Below, piece after piece: positions 34,584-46,468 of a stretch of 64,000 nt of DNA. How positions within the stretch are numbered: the first letter of the stretch is position 1; every line of letters starts with the position of its first letter. The notes under the pieces are model-generated. The model worked only from the letters and a program-made list of their open reading frames with translations, ran no database searches and had not been told where the DNA came from. This stretch comes from Polytrichum commune (lineage: Eukaryota > Streptophyta > Polytrichopsida > Polytrichales > Polytrichaceae): assembly GCA_950295325.1 (NCBI GenBank), contig OX485806.1:1924001-1988000 (forward strand), given 5' to 3'. Made by a program: the position numbers and the translations under genes.

Positions 34584-36544
34584 TGTGGGAACCCACAAAC
34601 ACCAAAAGTTCCGGATTGGCGGGTTTTTGTGCCAAATCCGGATATTTCCGGGTGACCTTAGTATCGTCCAGGGATTCTGTGAAGTGTAGGAGGTAGAGAC
34701 TTTCCGGAACTGTTTGTTTCCCCTCTTCTTTTATATTTTCCGGAAATCCTAGTTTCCGGCCTTTTTGAAGTCCTCCTGTATCCGGAACTTCCTCTTCCGG
34801 ATTTGACTCCTAAGTCCCAGACGGATTGTTTCCTCCCTAAAATATCTTTGTACTACGTTCTATCCTCCCTTAATGATGGGTATTTTCCGGTGAAGACGTC
34901 CTTCTCTAGAGGGGGGGTCCGGATCTTCCCTCACAACCAAGCCGGATTGATCAGGTCCGGATTGGCAGGTCACACAGGGAGTCCGGATTACCTCCTAGGA
35001 CTACAACAACAGGAGGGTGCTGGATTCCACGAAGGGGGGTAAGCTCAACAGAGTGAAAGAGTGATCCGTACCACGTTCCGGAATATCTTGTCTCTACGCT
35101 ACTCGGATATCCGGATCGATGGTGTCTCCTTCCCCCTTCCTCCGGATCTATATCCCCTCATCCGGAATCCTAACTTACTCCTGTACTTCTCCGGATCTCA
35201 TCCGGCTAGTACTACCTTTGGCTCTACTGAATCCGGGCTAACTAGGCGATCCGTACCATTTTCCGGATTGGTCCGTCTAAAGGCGGTGGGACCTCTTCAG
35301 AAGCTCGGATGGCATGAATCCGGATCCCTCCCGGACTTCACCCAATCCTCCCAGCGGCTATCCCACCTAGACGTTTCCCGACCAGCCGGGAAAATGAGGT
35401 TTCCCTCCCACTACACCCGGAAAGGTTCCGGAAGGTAATGACTAGTGATCTGATCCGGGTCTCCCCTTCCGGCGGACGGATCCAGTATACAACTGCCTGG
35501 GGCTCTACTAAATCTGAGATAACTGGGCGATCCGTACCACTTTCCGGATTGTTCCGTCCGAGGGCGGTGAGACCTCTCAAAAGATCGGATGGCGTAAATC
35601 CGGATCCCTTCCGGATTTTACCCAGTCCTACCAGCGGCTATCCCACCCGGGCGTTACCCAAACATCCGGAATAGTGAGGTTTCCTTCCCACTACACTCAA
35701 AAAGGATCCCTAGGCTTGCAACCGGATCTAATCCGGGTTTCCTCTCCTTTGTCCTATTCGGACTTCCTACTCCTTCCTTACTTCTAGCGTACAACAACCT
35801 CCCAATCCGTCCGTGCACAAAACAAATGAGAATAGGTGAAGATCTAGAGTTTTATTGAGTAGGGAGCAACACAATACAACAATGGAGAAGGAACACTCCT
35901 CAAGCTCCTTATTCAGCCTTAAGTAGAGGCTGTGATCCCTAACTAAGGGTGGCGGCCCAGGCGGCCGCCCTGGAAAACCCTAACTGCGAGAAATCCGGAA
36001 CTTCGGACTTTCCGGATTTCTCGGAAGATCCGGAATTCCCGGATCTTGATCTGCTGACACAAAATTTGAATTGCATGCTCGCCTAAGTCTGATCTACCTA
36101 TTCCTGCTGTCCTAATTCTAATCTACCTACAGCTGCATGCCTAAGTCTAATTCAAGTGGTGTGGTGTTTTTTCGCCGCCTTTCCATTTTTGGTTTGACTT
36201 GGTAATCCGTTGATGGCGGAAGCTCCTCCTCCGGGGGCAAAAGAGTCTCCTTGGTTGCTGAAGGCCCTAGCCGCTGAAGGCCCTAGCCGCTGAAGGCCCG
36301 GTTTGCTCACGGGATCCGGAATTTGACTTAAATTCCGGTCCGGCCAAAGTATCAGTTTTAACCATTTTATCGTGTAAGGCGGAGTTCAAAAACCCATTAT
36401 TCCTAATACGGCTAAAACACTCAAATAAACCTGATTACCCCTAGGTTAGCATGGTAAAATACGGAATTTGGATCCGTATTTCCGTATTTCCGTATTTCCG
36501 TATTTCCGTATTTCCGTATTCCGGCGAAAAAGTGGGCTCCCACA
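34584..36544. mobile_element. CCGGAT-rich block bounded by TGTGGGAACCCAC / GTGGGCTCCCACA
   Basis: An about 1.96-kb segment starting TGTGGGAACCCAC and ending GTGGGCTCCCACA: a 12/13 inverted match with TG...CA ends, compatible with a solo LTR or a TIR element. Flanks share GATG only with a one-base offset, so the duplication is not clean. The interior is crowded with TCCGGAT/TTCCGGA strings and has no coding capacity. A tandem duplication of about 286 bp occupies roughly 35220-35700, and an 8-bp (GTATTTCC)n array lies at 36476-36520. Confidence 0.4.
35220..35700. repeat. Direct duplication, period about 286 bp
   Basis: The segment starting GGCTCTACTGAATC near 35221 recurs as GGCTCTACTAAATC near 35507. 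Both contain GCGATCCGTACCA, CAGCGGCTATCCCACC and CCCACTACAC at corresponding places. Confidence 0.75.
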
Positions 36545-38222
36545 TGATGCGATGGGAGATGGGAGATGGTTGTATATTGGAACCCTTCATGTTATTCTCA
36601 TGCTTTGACATATTTATATGTAATGGACGCGTTTAGGGCATTAACTTGAAAAGCTTAGTTCAAATACATGAATTTTACTCGTTTTATTTCCTTAGTACCT
36701 CTACATTTGGATTCCTTGTAAATATATTTTAGGAAAATATGCTCAGTTAATTCGTAATAAACAATGCATGTCATTTCCTAGGTTGTCAATGTAGAATCCA
36801 CCCCCAAAGATATGTATATGGTGTTTTAAAATATAGTTTATGTAAGAGCTAGATATCTTTCAATTAATTCGATGGTTCCTCAAATAAATATTACATGCAA
36901 AAAGGAATTCATAATAATATGAGATTGCGCAGAGTTGCTATACGATAGGATGTCAATTCAAGTTCCAATATTAGGTGTTAGCTTGAACTAATGCATTTAT
37001 GGAGTGGTCAACTATTTTCCTAGCATCAACTACGAGCTTGCAATGAATGAAGTTAGTGCAATTACAAGGTTTTTCAAGAGTCAATATTGTTTCTGTGTGT
37101 AATGTATCCTAGTCACAATCTAAAACCTAAACCCAAATACCACATACACAACTTTCACAAACCCTAAACCCCTAAACCCTACCCCGAAACCCTAACCCTA
37201 AACCCTAACCGCAAACCCTAAACCCTACATCCCTGCATCTTTTTATCTTACCAACCTTTCTTATATGTGGCCATGTTGTTTTCTGAGGGCAGGTCAAATT
37301 GGTCTACCAATGTTGGTTGGATGGAGAATGCTTAATTCCGTTCATAACTACTATAATAATTGATAATGATGCCAATTGTCATTTTCACATTCCAAATTAA
37401 TAGATTTGAGATAAAACTTTGGTTTAGGTGATAAGTGAAATTTCAAATATTCCCACTTTCACCTTAATAGTTATGAGTGAAATTTCATCACACAATCCAC
37501 GATCTTATTATAATAACATGCATGTCTTAAGACTTCAATTTATATCAACACTTTAAGCTATGATGATGCACATCCTTCTCATAGGATGCAAAACATATAT
37601 TAATTGTAAGTACATACTATTGTATGCACCATTCCAAATTAATAGTGCATTTCTCCAAACCCTAAAAGTCTATTTCCAATAGGACCTCAACTCATTTAAT
37701 CATGTGTCAACTTAAACTAACAATCGAACAATGCATTCAACTATAAATATCACCAATGATCTAATAAACATTTAACCAATGTGTATCCGTACCCTTACAA
37801 CAAGTGGACGAAAATTCAATTTCCAATAGGACGTCAAACACATAATAATTGTAACTATGATTCAACGTTACGGTAGCTAGTATGGTTTCAAGTCTCAATG
37901 ATCATTACGCTATCATACTATGCAGCATTACAAATTGATTAATCCTTCCTACTCATGCCATTTTAATTCCTTATTTTCACACCTAAATACCATTTGAAAG
38001 AAGACCTAACTTACATATATTATTAGGTATAATTAGTTCATAGTGTCCTCAATCTACCATAGTGCAAGCCATTATGGATTAACCCGATTTTTTAGTTGTA
38101 TTCATGCACTTGGTGACCATATTACGGTCATTTTTTGATGTGAAACATATGATACCTATAATTTTAGGGGCGTCCGCAACATGTTTCTTAGCCACTCTGA
38201 CCTCATTGTGTGTGTGTGTGTA

Positions 38223-38257
<35 letters not shown>

Positions 38258-38520
38258 CTATGACTTCGACATTCATAACTTTATTAGGCATCAATTGTCA
38301 ATTAACTTGGACTTCATACCTTAGTCGCAAATCATTAAATATTCAATGTTAACCATCTCCATATTTAGACATTATGTGTATATATATATATATATATATG
38401 TATATACATATATTTCGATGAGACCTTGGTCACAACTAAGGTGTGCAACCGATTTATATATTTTCAATATGTTGGCATGCATGCAAGGCATGTTCCATAC
38501 ATGACAGTGCTATTTATATA
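36545..38520. other. AT-rich non-coding part of the inner element, with microsatellites
   Basis: No gene found. GT/TA microsatellites lie at about 38210-38257 and 38377-38407, and a plant-type telomeric tract is annotated separately. Confidence 0.5.
37150..37229. repeat. Interstitial telomere-like tract (CCCTAAA)n
   Basis: Degenerate runs of ACCCCTAAACCCTA, CCCTAACCCTAAACCC and AAACCCTAAACCCTAC: about nine CCCTAAA/CCCTAA units on the + strand. It sits inside the 19.2-kb inner element, so it was carried or captured by a mobile element and does not mark a chromosome end here. Confidence 0.7.
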
Positions 38521-38788
38521 ATTCCGCATGGATGGAATGGGAAATTGTTAGGTCAAAGAAGGCAGCGGGAATCCGCTTTTTAAAGAGCATCCAAGGGATT
38601 TTGAACCAGCGGGGTGAAGTACTTAAAGCTCTTCCCCCCACAACAAAGCTTTTTTCAGCGGCACATGCAAGTGTGCGCTCTACAGACCTCACCGAACGCG
38701 CTCAAGCCATTTCGTGTGCGCCAACCCTACACCACCCAGGTACAGTACAGGCTGTACCTACCGCATATACCGCCGTAAATACCGGAAC

Positions 38789-39757
38789 TTTACGAACGCA
38801 CGTTCGTAAAGATGAAGAGCTTCAGGTTTAGACAAATGATTCGGACCTGGACATGGCAAGGATTTACGAACGCGCGTTCGTAAATTCCACATGAGAGCAT
38901 GTTCTGGATTGAGCTACTCATATGGATAGTCACATGCACGTAATCCATCTCAGTTATTTACGAACGTGCGTTCGTAAATATGCCTTCGAGGACCATGCAG
39001 ACATATTTGACCCTTATCTTTTTTGTACCTGATGGTCGGTAATTTACGAACGTGCGTTCGTAAATCCCACCTGAGAGCATGCTTTGGATTGAGCTACTCA
39101 TGGATAGTCACATGCACATAATCCATGGCAATTATTTACGAACGTGCGTTCGTAAATATGCCTTCGAGGACCATGCAGACATATTTGACCCTTATCTATT
39201 GGTACCTGATGGTCGGTAATTTACGAACGTGCGTTCGTAAATCCCACAGGAGATCATGTTTTGGATTGAGCTACTCATGGATAGTCACATGCACATCATC
39301 CATGGCATTTATTTACGAACGTGCGTTCGTAAATATGCCTTCGAGTTTCATACATACATATTTGACCCTTGTCTATTGGTACCTGATGGTCGGTAATTTA
39401 CGAACGTGCGTTCGTAAATCCCACATGAGAGCATGTTCTGGATTGAGGTACTCATATGGTTAGTCACATGCACTTAATCCATGACAGTCATTTACGAACG
39501 TGCGTTCGTAAATATGCCTTCGAGGATCATACATACTTATTTGACCCGTATCTATTGGGACCTGATGGTCGGGAATTTACGAACGTTCGTTCGTAAATAC
39601 ATGTCATTATTGTCTACGCATCCAGCAACACATCTTCATTCATGCACATCAGTATGGCAGTAATTTACGAACACAGAATAGCAAGAAAAATATGCTCATC
39701 GCTCGTCCGTGAAGGATGTGAACACGGGGTCGCACCCATTTACGAACGTCCGTTCAT
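38789..39757. repeat. Array of regularly spaced palindromes, two-site unit of about 178 bp
   Basis: Sites near 38789, 38862, 38956, 39042, 39134, 39218, 39310, 39397, 39489, 39575 and 39737. From 38862 the spacing alternates between about 92 and about 86 bp. The intervening text is itself repeated (GCCTTCGAGGACCATGCAGA in one spacer class, CATGGATAGTCACATGCAC in the other). This makes a tandem array of two-palindrome units, about four copies. Most centres are GTGC (TTTACGAACG-TG-CGTTCGTAAA). It precedes the plus-strand transposase-like gene. Translated YERAFVN repeats are artefacts of the array. Confidence 0.9.
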
Positions 39758-40363
39758 AAATGGGTAGGTACGCAAAAGTCAACATAATCAAATTCACAAT
39801 ATGGAGGTGCTCAGTGTTCAAAATATTGTTGGAGTTGATTCAGGCATCATCTGCAGATTTGCTAATTTTGTGCGTATGGACAAGTGTTCTCTTGTGATAG
39901 TATATCGCGCAGGTTCCTAAGTCAACATGGTACTTTGACCTACAAAACCGATATTCCTCAGGGTGCTCTCATTTGAGGGATCTCGAAGGCCGCCGGATGT
40001 ACATGGAGAAGTTACTGAGGTCACGAACGCACGTTCGTAAATGCATGTGGCGTTCTCGGATTTCTGATTTCGTCGTCGGTTGTATGGGGACAGGCGCTAG
40101 TCCGAACAGCAGGGCCCTCCTGGACGACTAACGAGTGTTCTCCTCTTTGTCCATGTATTGTTTACATTAGTGAACAACCTAGACGTATGCTTAAAACGTT
40201 TTTTTGGGACGCGCGTTCGTCTTTGTGCGTGAGGTTCTCCAATGGTGCACCAAAATTTGTTTGTCAATTTTGGACCATTTATCTCCACATATATTCTATC
40301 CTCTCTTGTATGCATTACGGTGGTGGTTGGGTTGATAATTTCCTGGTGGTTGGTCTAGGCTGT

Positions 40364-43300
40364 ATGGCGTTGCATGTGGGTGATAGTTCATTGGAGTTGT
40401 CGACGTATGCATCGTCATCCGATACTGAATGTGAACTGTTTTCCCCGTCGGCAGATAGTAATGGTGTGCCAAACGTGAGGGGGGTGTTTGTGGATACATC
40501 CTCCCATGAATCTTTGGAAGTCCACGAACAATCTCTGCATTCCGGAGATGACCACGATGACATTCCGTTGTGTGCCGGTTTCGGGAGGGAGCAATGGGTT
40601 GGCCTTGATGTCGTTCTACTCAACGAGGTTGGTGTCCCGGTGGCAGATGGCATATGTAGAAACTCCAATCCCCGTGATTGTGTCGATGCCAACGCCCTAG
40701 GTCTCGATGATGTTGGCGTGTGCATCTTGAACTCTTTGCTTCTGGTAGAGGTCCCGGTGACATGGAGATTTTCCTTGCGTCGATGGCCGCTTCGTCAAGT
40801 TCTACATGAGGAAGTGAGTTTGTGGGATCATGAGCGGCGGCATAAGCAAACACAATTAGCTTTGTTGGCCACAACACTTCCTCGCAAAGGCCTCCGTAGA
40901 TATGATTCAAACCGTGTGCCTCGCGGAGATAAGGAGCGTCGACGGGATCGGCTTTTGGGGGACGAATCTATCCGTCTAGTGTCCGGCAAGGATTGTTGCG
41001 CGAGGAAATGTTGCCAATTTTTCCCGCGGGAGAAAATTAGATCTCTGCGTCAAGAGATGTGGCTTGCGGATTTTTGTATGAGGTCGGCTAAGAAACTCGA
41101 GGTCCACAGAAATTTGCACCTTGATACCCATGGGCATAAGGTGGTGACACTTGAGAATGTTGATGTGTGTTGTACAGCGTGGTATACCATCCATGCCGTC
41201 TCCAAGGCTGACTTTTATAGGTTTCGAAAGTATTCATCGTTGGGTCGCCGCTCTCGATTTCATGGCAACTCGGGCACAAAGAAACCTAGGGAGGCTACAC
41301 TGCAAGCGTCCGCGACACTATCCACCATCATAGTGCCATTGGCCGATGCAATGCCCCACAAGATGAGGACATTGTCGTCAGGGGAGAAGGTTGTTCAAAT
41401 GGTGTTGCCCACGGGCACAAAATGGAAGAACATCTTAACGGACATCAATGAAGTGGGTCGCATAGCGGGATGTGGGCCCATTTCTTTGTCCAAGTTGAGT
41501 GTGATTAAAAACCAGCAGTTTGCGGAATACATTCTGAAAAGACCCGGGGACAAGTTCGCTAGATGTACGACGTGTGAAAAATACAAAGGTCTTCGAGACG
41601 CCCACCCCATAGGCACTGAATCTCATTCCAGACACCGGAAAAAATATATTGAACATGTCAACAATCAAGAGGCACACCGTCAAGATTACTATAAGAATCG
41701 TGCTCTATCCATAATGAGGCCCACAGAGGTTCTAACAGTTATCCATGATAAAATGGACCACGCCAAAACCGCATGCCCTTGTTATGCACGCAAAATAAAG
41801 GCCACGGATGGTCTCTTCAAGTTGCCCGTAGCTGTCACAGGTTTGTATGAAATCACAACTACGTGTTTAAAGTCTATCCAATTTTCTTGGGTGTGTTTGG
41901 CAAATGTCCAACTCCATACATCCGTTTAGTGGTTATTTGATTATTTTGGTCACGCATCGTTTGTTTTTTCCAGGTATGATTGCCCACGGCTATGGGGACG
42001 TAAAGTATGCCCATTATGGTTTGGATTTTTACCCTGGGGATGCTAACCACACGGTGGGTTCATTTGCAAAACTGTTGCGCGATCTTGAGAAGCCACCGGT
42101 ACATTCTTCTCGTGCACTTTTTGATGGTTGTGGAACCACATCCCTTTATGAGGCAGTGCTTGCGGGGAAGGAGGTTTGTATGTCGTCATTGCCAAAACCA
42201 CCCGGAGAGCCCATTTGTGCAAAACCATTGCCTCCAACTCTCCACGTTCAACTTGATAATTGTACGAAGGACAACAAATGTCGATACGTATTTTGTTTTT
42301 GGTCATTGCTCGTGGCGAAAGGAATCTTCAAGGAGGTGTTTGTGTCTTTCTTGATGGTGGGACATACACACGACGACATTGATGCATCATTCGGACGGTG
42401 GAGCATGAAGTTGCATGAAGAAGATTTTCCAACCATACCTCTTCTCATGAAATCGTATATGGATTTGAACCATATGCCAGTAATTCCGCACTTGATTGAG
42501 GAAGTACCAGATTTCAAGGCCTTCATCAAGCCATACATGTTGAAGGGAGGGGACCGTTTGGTGGGGCATACCAAAGCACAGTAATTCCGATTTTATATGA
42601 GGGACGATGGTCTCCCGGCCATGCAATTCAAGCTTTTGTGCACATCTCCTAATTGGGGCCCGGATGATGGTATACTCGTATGGCGTCAAGACAATGATGA
42701 GAAATGTTTGGTCCCGGATGGGGAACCAAAGCCTTGCAAACCCGAACCCATGAGGAATGGGCCGGAAATCATCAAAGGCATATCCGGATTCATTGAATAT
42801 TGGAAAGAGTTGTGCGAGGAGGACATCACAAGACGTGTTAGAGATACCCATGAACCGTTGATCGCGTATTGGGATCGCATTTGCTCAGCCTTGATGACAC
42901 TTGGTGGCGACACCCGTACGACTTTGACACAAGGATTTTGGCCACAAAGTCGTTTGACAGTTGTCGAGTCCGATACTATGTTTTTCAGCAATGGAGACGT
43001 TCGTGAAGAGTTCGCAATGGACGAGCATTACGTTGGCCCTGCCCGTAATCGACCGGCACCGTCGTTTCGTGTAGGTGTTGATTGCCATGAAGGGTATTTG
43101 GTCCTCGTACGAGCAGGGGATGAGGAGCATCCCAAGCCAATTTGGTTGGTAAAAACATTGTCTTCACCCAATTTTGTTCGAACTAGCCCCAACTTTCGTC
43201 AAATTGAGGTGGAATATTGTCGTCCAAGCACTAAAGACCACAACGTGCTCCGCACTTATTTAGGTTGGGACACCAAAAAGAATTTTAAGTGGACAGTGGA

Positions 43301-43493
43301 CTCAGCGTACACACCGGTTTGGATAAACACGGATACTATACTTTGTGCTTCGAAGCCGCACAAAGGTTCCAACACAGAAGCAATGACCATCCCCCAAAAA
43401 CATATAGATTTTGCCAAAGACAACTTGGCACGTATTGCAGCTGCGGAAAATGACGCCGAGAATGGATATGAAGCGGAAGATGGAGATGGGTAA
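40364..43493 (+). pseudogene. Transposase-like gene (DUF7869-like), with one in-frame stop
   Basis: Exon 1 reaches 41840 (the frame is open from 40187; ATG 40364, MALHVGDSS, is my preferred start). Donor GTTTGT, acceptor TTTTTCCAG, exon 2 from 41975; the Gly codon is rebuilt across the junction. N-terminal Cys/His-rich part: KDCCARKCCQFF. Later VVTLENVDVCCTAWYT and CTTCEKYKGLRD. Exon 2: HGYGDVKYAHYGLD, VQLDNCTKDNKCRYVF, then LMVGHTHDDIDASFGRW. The DN...NK and GHTHDDID motifs recall the eukaryote-wide family labelled DUF7869, from memory. A TAA at 42582-42584 breaks the frame, and the same frame continues from 42585 to 43493. As the only gene near the right end with acidic/His transposase-like motifs, it is the candidate mover of the inner element. 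Confidence 0.6.
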
Positions 43494-44868
43494 ACATAAC
43501 ATAGGTGAAAGCTAACGGCGGGAAAAAACATTAGTGCTTAGTAGTCTTGGTTTTTAATAGACTTAGTAGACTTGTCACACTCAATTGTGGTATACATTTG
43601 GGATGTGCCATCCAAAACCATAAGAACCTTATTTATGGGATGCGCACCCTAAACTCTATAATGACATAAACCATTTGTTTTTTAGATTCGCTTGTTATTT
43701 TCCACATGGAGTTCACGTTTTCATTATAATTGCAATTTTCTATTTTTAGTATTAGGAATATTCTTTACGTGCGAATTTTTAAATTGTCATGTTCTTGATG
43801 TTCCCAACATTCCATATGCCCACAATATTGGTGTCGCAACCCTTGCTAGGTCCCTTAATAATCTTGCCAATTTTCAATTCTAGCAAAGGTTACGAGTAGC
43901 TAACCCTTCGCATTCCGCCATGCTAATGGTTAGCTCCTCTTACCCCGGACCAATAGTTCATAGGAGGGAACCAACCCTCCTACTTTGCTTTCGGGACTCA
44001 CCCCTTAATCGGTAACCCATTTCCCCAATGTGGACTTCCATCCATGGAAGTCCAACCCTATGTTGATCATCGCGTTGCCGGAGCAACACTACAACAACCC
44101 GAACCATACTAGGCAACTATGGCCTCACAATAGGCCAATGCCCATGGAGGCCGTGCCGTTCGGCCTCGGGTGGGTGAGGCCACACCACCTCACCCATATA
44201 AGCCTCTAGGACTTCACGCGGGGCCCCTACCCCACCGTCAACCAACCTCTTGTCTCCCTACCAAGAGTTGGGGCCAAGTGGACATTTTCCTTTAGCTGCT
44301 GGGCCTAGAACCCCCCAGCAGCTTCAGACCATCATAACTTCCTTGTATGATGTCTGATCATAACAACCAACCACTCCATCCTCATCTACGCTTCACGTAG
44401 ATGCCGATGGACTCCTCACTTGCTCCATTCGAGCAAGTCTTGAGGAAGTTATGCCTGTTTGAACCTTGGCAGTCCCGGGAATCCCTCCCATGCACTGCTG
44501 TACCAGGGCGCTGTCCCGGGACAGCGCCCCACTCAAATGGCCATAACTCCTAGCTCACACCTCCGATTGAGGTGATCTTGAGCATTCTAGAATCACCACG
44601 CCATGAGCTACGCATAACTCATGGCCTTACCCTCATGCCTCCTAGTCTCCGTGGGTGGGAGGCGTTCCCAACGCCCGGGGCCCTCACCCACACTAGGATC
44701 ACTTGGGCCCTCTCACCAATGGCGCCACAAGTCCCGGGTGTCACTCCGGGGTCCCCCTTGTGCCCATGGTGTTTCGGCCACTCCTCATGGAGAGGTGCGC
44801 GACAATTGGCATCCCAAACTATGGGCATATTTTATTTTGAGACTTTCAAAAGTCTCCGATTAACGAAT
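43494..44868. other. Non-coding right arm of the inner element
   Basis: 3' flank of the transposase-like gene. The latter part contains repeated phrases on CATAACTCCTAGCTCA and ACGCCATGAGCTACGCATAA. Open frames here (for example 44572-45132) are Pro-rich translations of C-rich DNA. No gene is supported. Confidence 0.45.
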
Positions 44869-45387
44869 ATAGTGTTCCTATCCAAACCTCCTAAACCCGC
44901 TCCCATCCCCCGCTCCCCACGTTCCCACACGCTCCCTGCGTTCCCCCCCGTCCGCCCCCCCCCCCGTTCCCACTTACCTTCCCGTCCTCCCTCCCCGTCC
45001 TCCCCGTCCGACCCTTCCCCCCCCCCCCCCCCGTCCGACCCTCACCCCCATCCGACCCCATGTTCCCCCGCGCTCCCCACCCGTTCCCCCTGTCCGACCT
45101 ACACCCTCCTTAGTAATATTTTATCACTTTGATTTTAACAAAATGGTAAACACAATGGCAAAATGGTTTACATGCCAAGGGAAATATGCACATCCACATC
45201 GGCATTTTTTGCCACATAGGACGCCACCTTGGCAAGAATGTAAGTATTTTACCCACCCTACTAGGTTGACCCTAGTTTGACCCTACGAGGAGCCTATTGT
45301 GTCGTGACGGAGGGGTCCGACCCGACACGACACGTCATGACGGCACGACCCCGTCATGACGTCGCGATAGACAACCCTGGATGAATC

Positions 45388-46003
45388 ACACAGATTGTCA
45401 TTTCAAGTTTCAGAATGAGAGTTGAATTGCAAGTCATAGAAGGTCAGAATGACGATTCTCTCTCTTTGAGTGAACATTTGAACCTAGAAAGGTGTTTATT
45501 GATTTTGAGCACATAGTCTAATGTTGTCGTGACACGTGCCTGTTCAAGTGTCCATTCTCAACTACAAAGTTACAAACCACTGGTTTCAGGCCCTCATTTG
45601 ACCTCACAGCGTCATTGAAGGTTTATATCCTCTCTATGACATTTTTTGGTTGCTAATTAAGTGTGTTGATTGTTTTGGTGAATCTAACAAGCATCTCAAT
45701 CAATCCATTGATCTTACAAGGCACAAATTTTTTGTCAATAGAAGCATACCTACTGGATGAGAGAAAAACAATCAATTCAGTTCCGCTGTAGCAACATTCA
45801 TATAGGGTAAAGACTGAATTCCAAAAAGTAAGTTGGCTTCCATTCAATAACTCGATTTCTTCACAGATAAAATCTAGTACTATTTTGACTTTTGAAATTG
45901 CTAACCTGCCTTGTGCTATTTGGATTTTTTTTGCAGCTCGTAAATTATCTTTTCTCTTTTCTAGAGCCCGATCATCTTTCATTTCAGTGAAAAAGGGTTG
46001 ATT
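45388..46003. other. Region between element B and the hAT pseudogene
   Basis: Continuous with 25070-25282 before B inserted. No gene or clear hAT terminal repeat was recognised. It may contain the 5' leader of the hAT gene. Confidence 0.35.
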
Positions 46004-46468
46004 ATGGCGTCCGGTTCACGTAGAGGTCCTGGACGTCCACCTCGGGATGCTCGCCAATTAGATTTGAATTTTTGTTTTGGTGAATCTAGACTAATCAGTA
46101 GCGAGGATGGCTCGAATATGGATGATGCGGATGATGGTGAACAGGGAACACCGGATTCCAATGAAGTCACTATGTTGCAAAATCCACCCAAGGTTTTCTT
46201 ACGCAGATTCAACAACAAGTGGAAGATTGGACGTCGATGGTTGTACTGGTCAAAGCCTCCTGGTGGACCGATCGTTGGAGTGATGAAATGTGAAGCGTGT
46301 GAGGAATTCAAACTTGGAGGTCAAGGTTCACGAACATGGGGCGAGAGTGGGTGTTCAACGATTCAGCTATCGGCAGTCAAACAACATGAGAAGTCCGATG
46401 ATCACAAGTGGAGTTGCCAACGGTGGCTTGCGAAGCACCATCCATCAAGCAAGGGACCTGTGGCGCCA

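Larger units (their letters stand above)
25716..44876. mobile_element. Inner 19.2-kb element nested in B, TIR AACACTATATTCG, TSD CCTA
   Basis: Left end AACACTATATTCGGTATTTG followed by GAGACTTTTTG. The right end, read as reverse complement, is AACACTATATTCGTTAATCG followed by GAGACTTTTG. The outer 28 bp match with few differences. CCTA flanks both sides (25712-25715 and 44877-44880), consistent with a 4-bp target duplication. The left 80 bp are closely matched at 50130 onward, where a related cargo begins, confirming this as a real boundary. The superfamily is unknown: the plus-strand gene at 40364-43493 is the best transposase candidate. Confidence 0.75.
25283..45379. mobile_element. Giant 20.1-kb CAGGG-family composite element B, 8-bp TSD GATGAATC
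   Basis: Left end CAGGGTTGTCTATTGTGTCG at 25283; right end CGCGATAGACAACCCTG closing at 45379. Perfect 8-bp duplication GATGAATC at 25275-25282 and 45380-45387, so this 20,097-bp block arrived as one unit. Its outer 430 bp (left) and 500 bp (right) are C-rich and together match the continuous short copy D (48231-48929). Everything between is a nested inner element (25716-44876) with its own ends. Carried genes: a minus-strand fusion gene, a minus-strand small gene, a plus-strand transposase-like gene, and about 30 palindromes. No hAT transposase is present inside, so outer mobility must have been supplied in trans. Confidence 0.92.

Noticed and set aside
34351-34700. Open frames around ATGGGATGGGATGG repeats
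   Set aside because: Simple-sequence translation.
38861-39600. CRISPR-like array (regular repeats with spacers)
   Set aside because: Repeats are perfect palindromes, spacers are themselves two alternating repeated sequences, the context is a eukaryotic transposon, and no cas-like gene is present.
39125-39663. Open frames with repeated YERAFVN peptides
   Set aside because: The peptide is simply the palindrome TTTACGAACGTGCGTTCGTAAAT read in frame; spacers are repeats too.
42582-42596. Intron explaining the TAA in the transposase-like gene
   Set aside because: GTAATT could be a donor, but homologous reading resumes immediately in the same frame, leaving no room for an intron.
44572-45132. 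Pro-rich open frame at the right arm of element B
   Set aside because: Its C-terminal half is C-rich repeat and it crosses the inner-element boundary at 44876.
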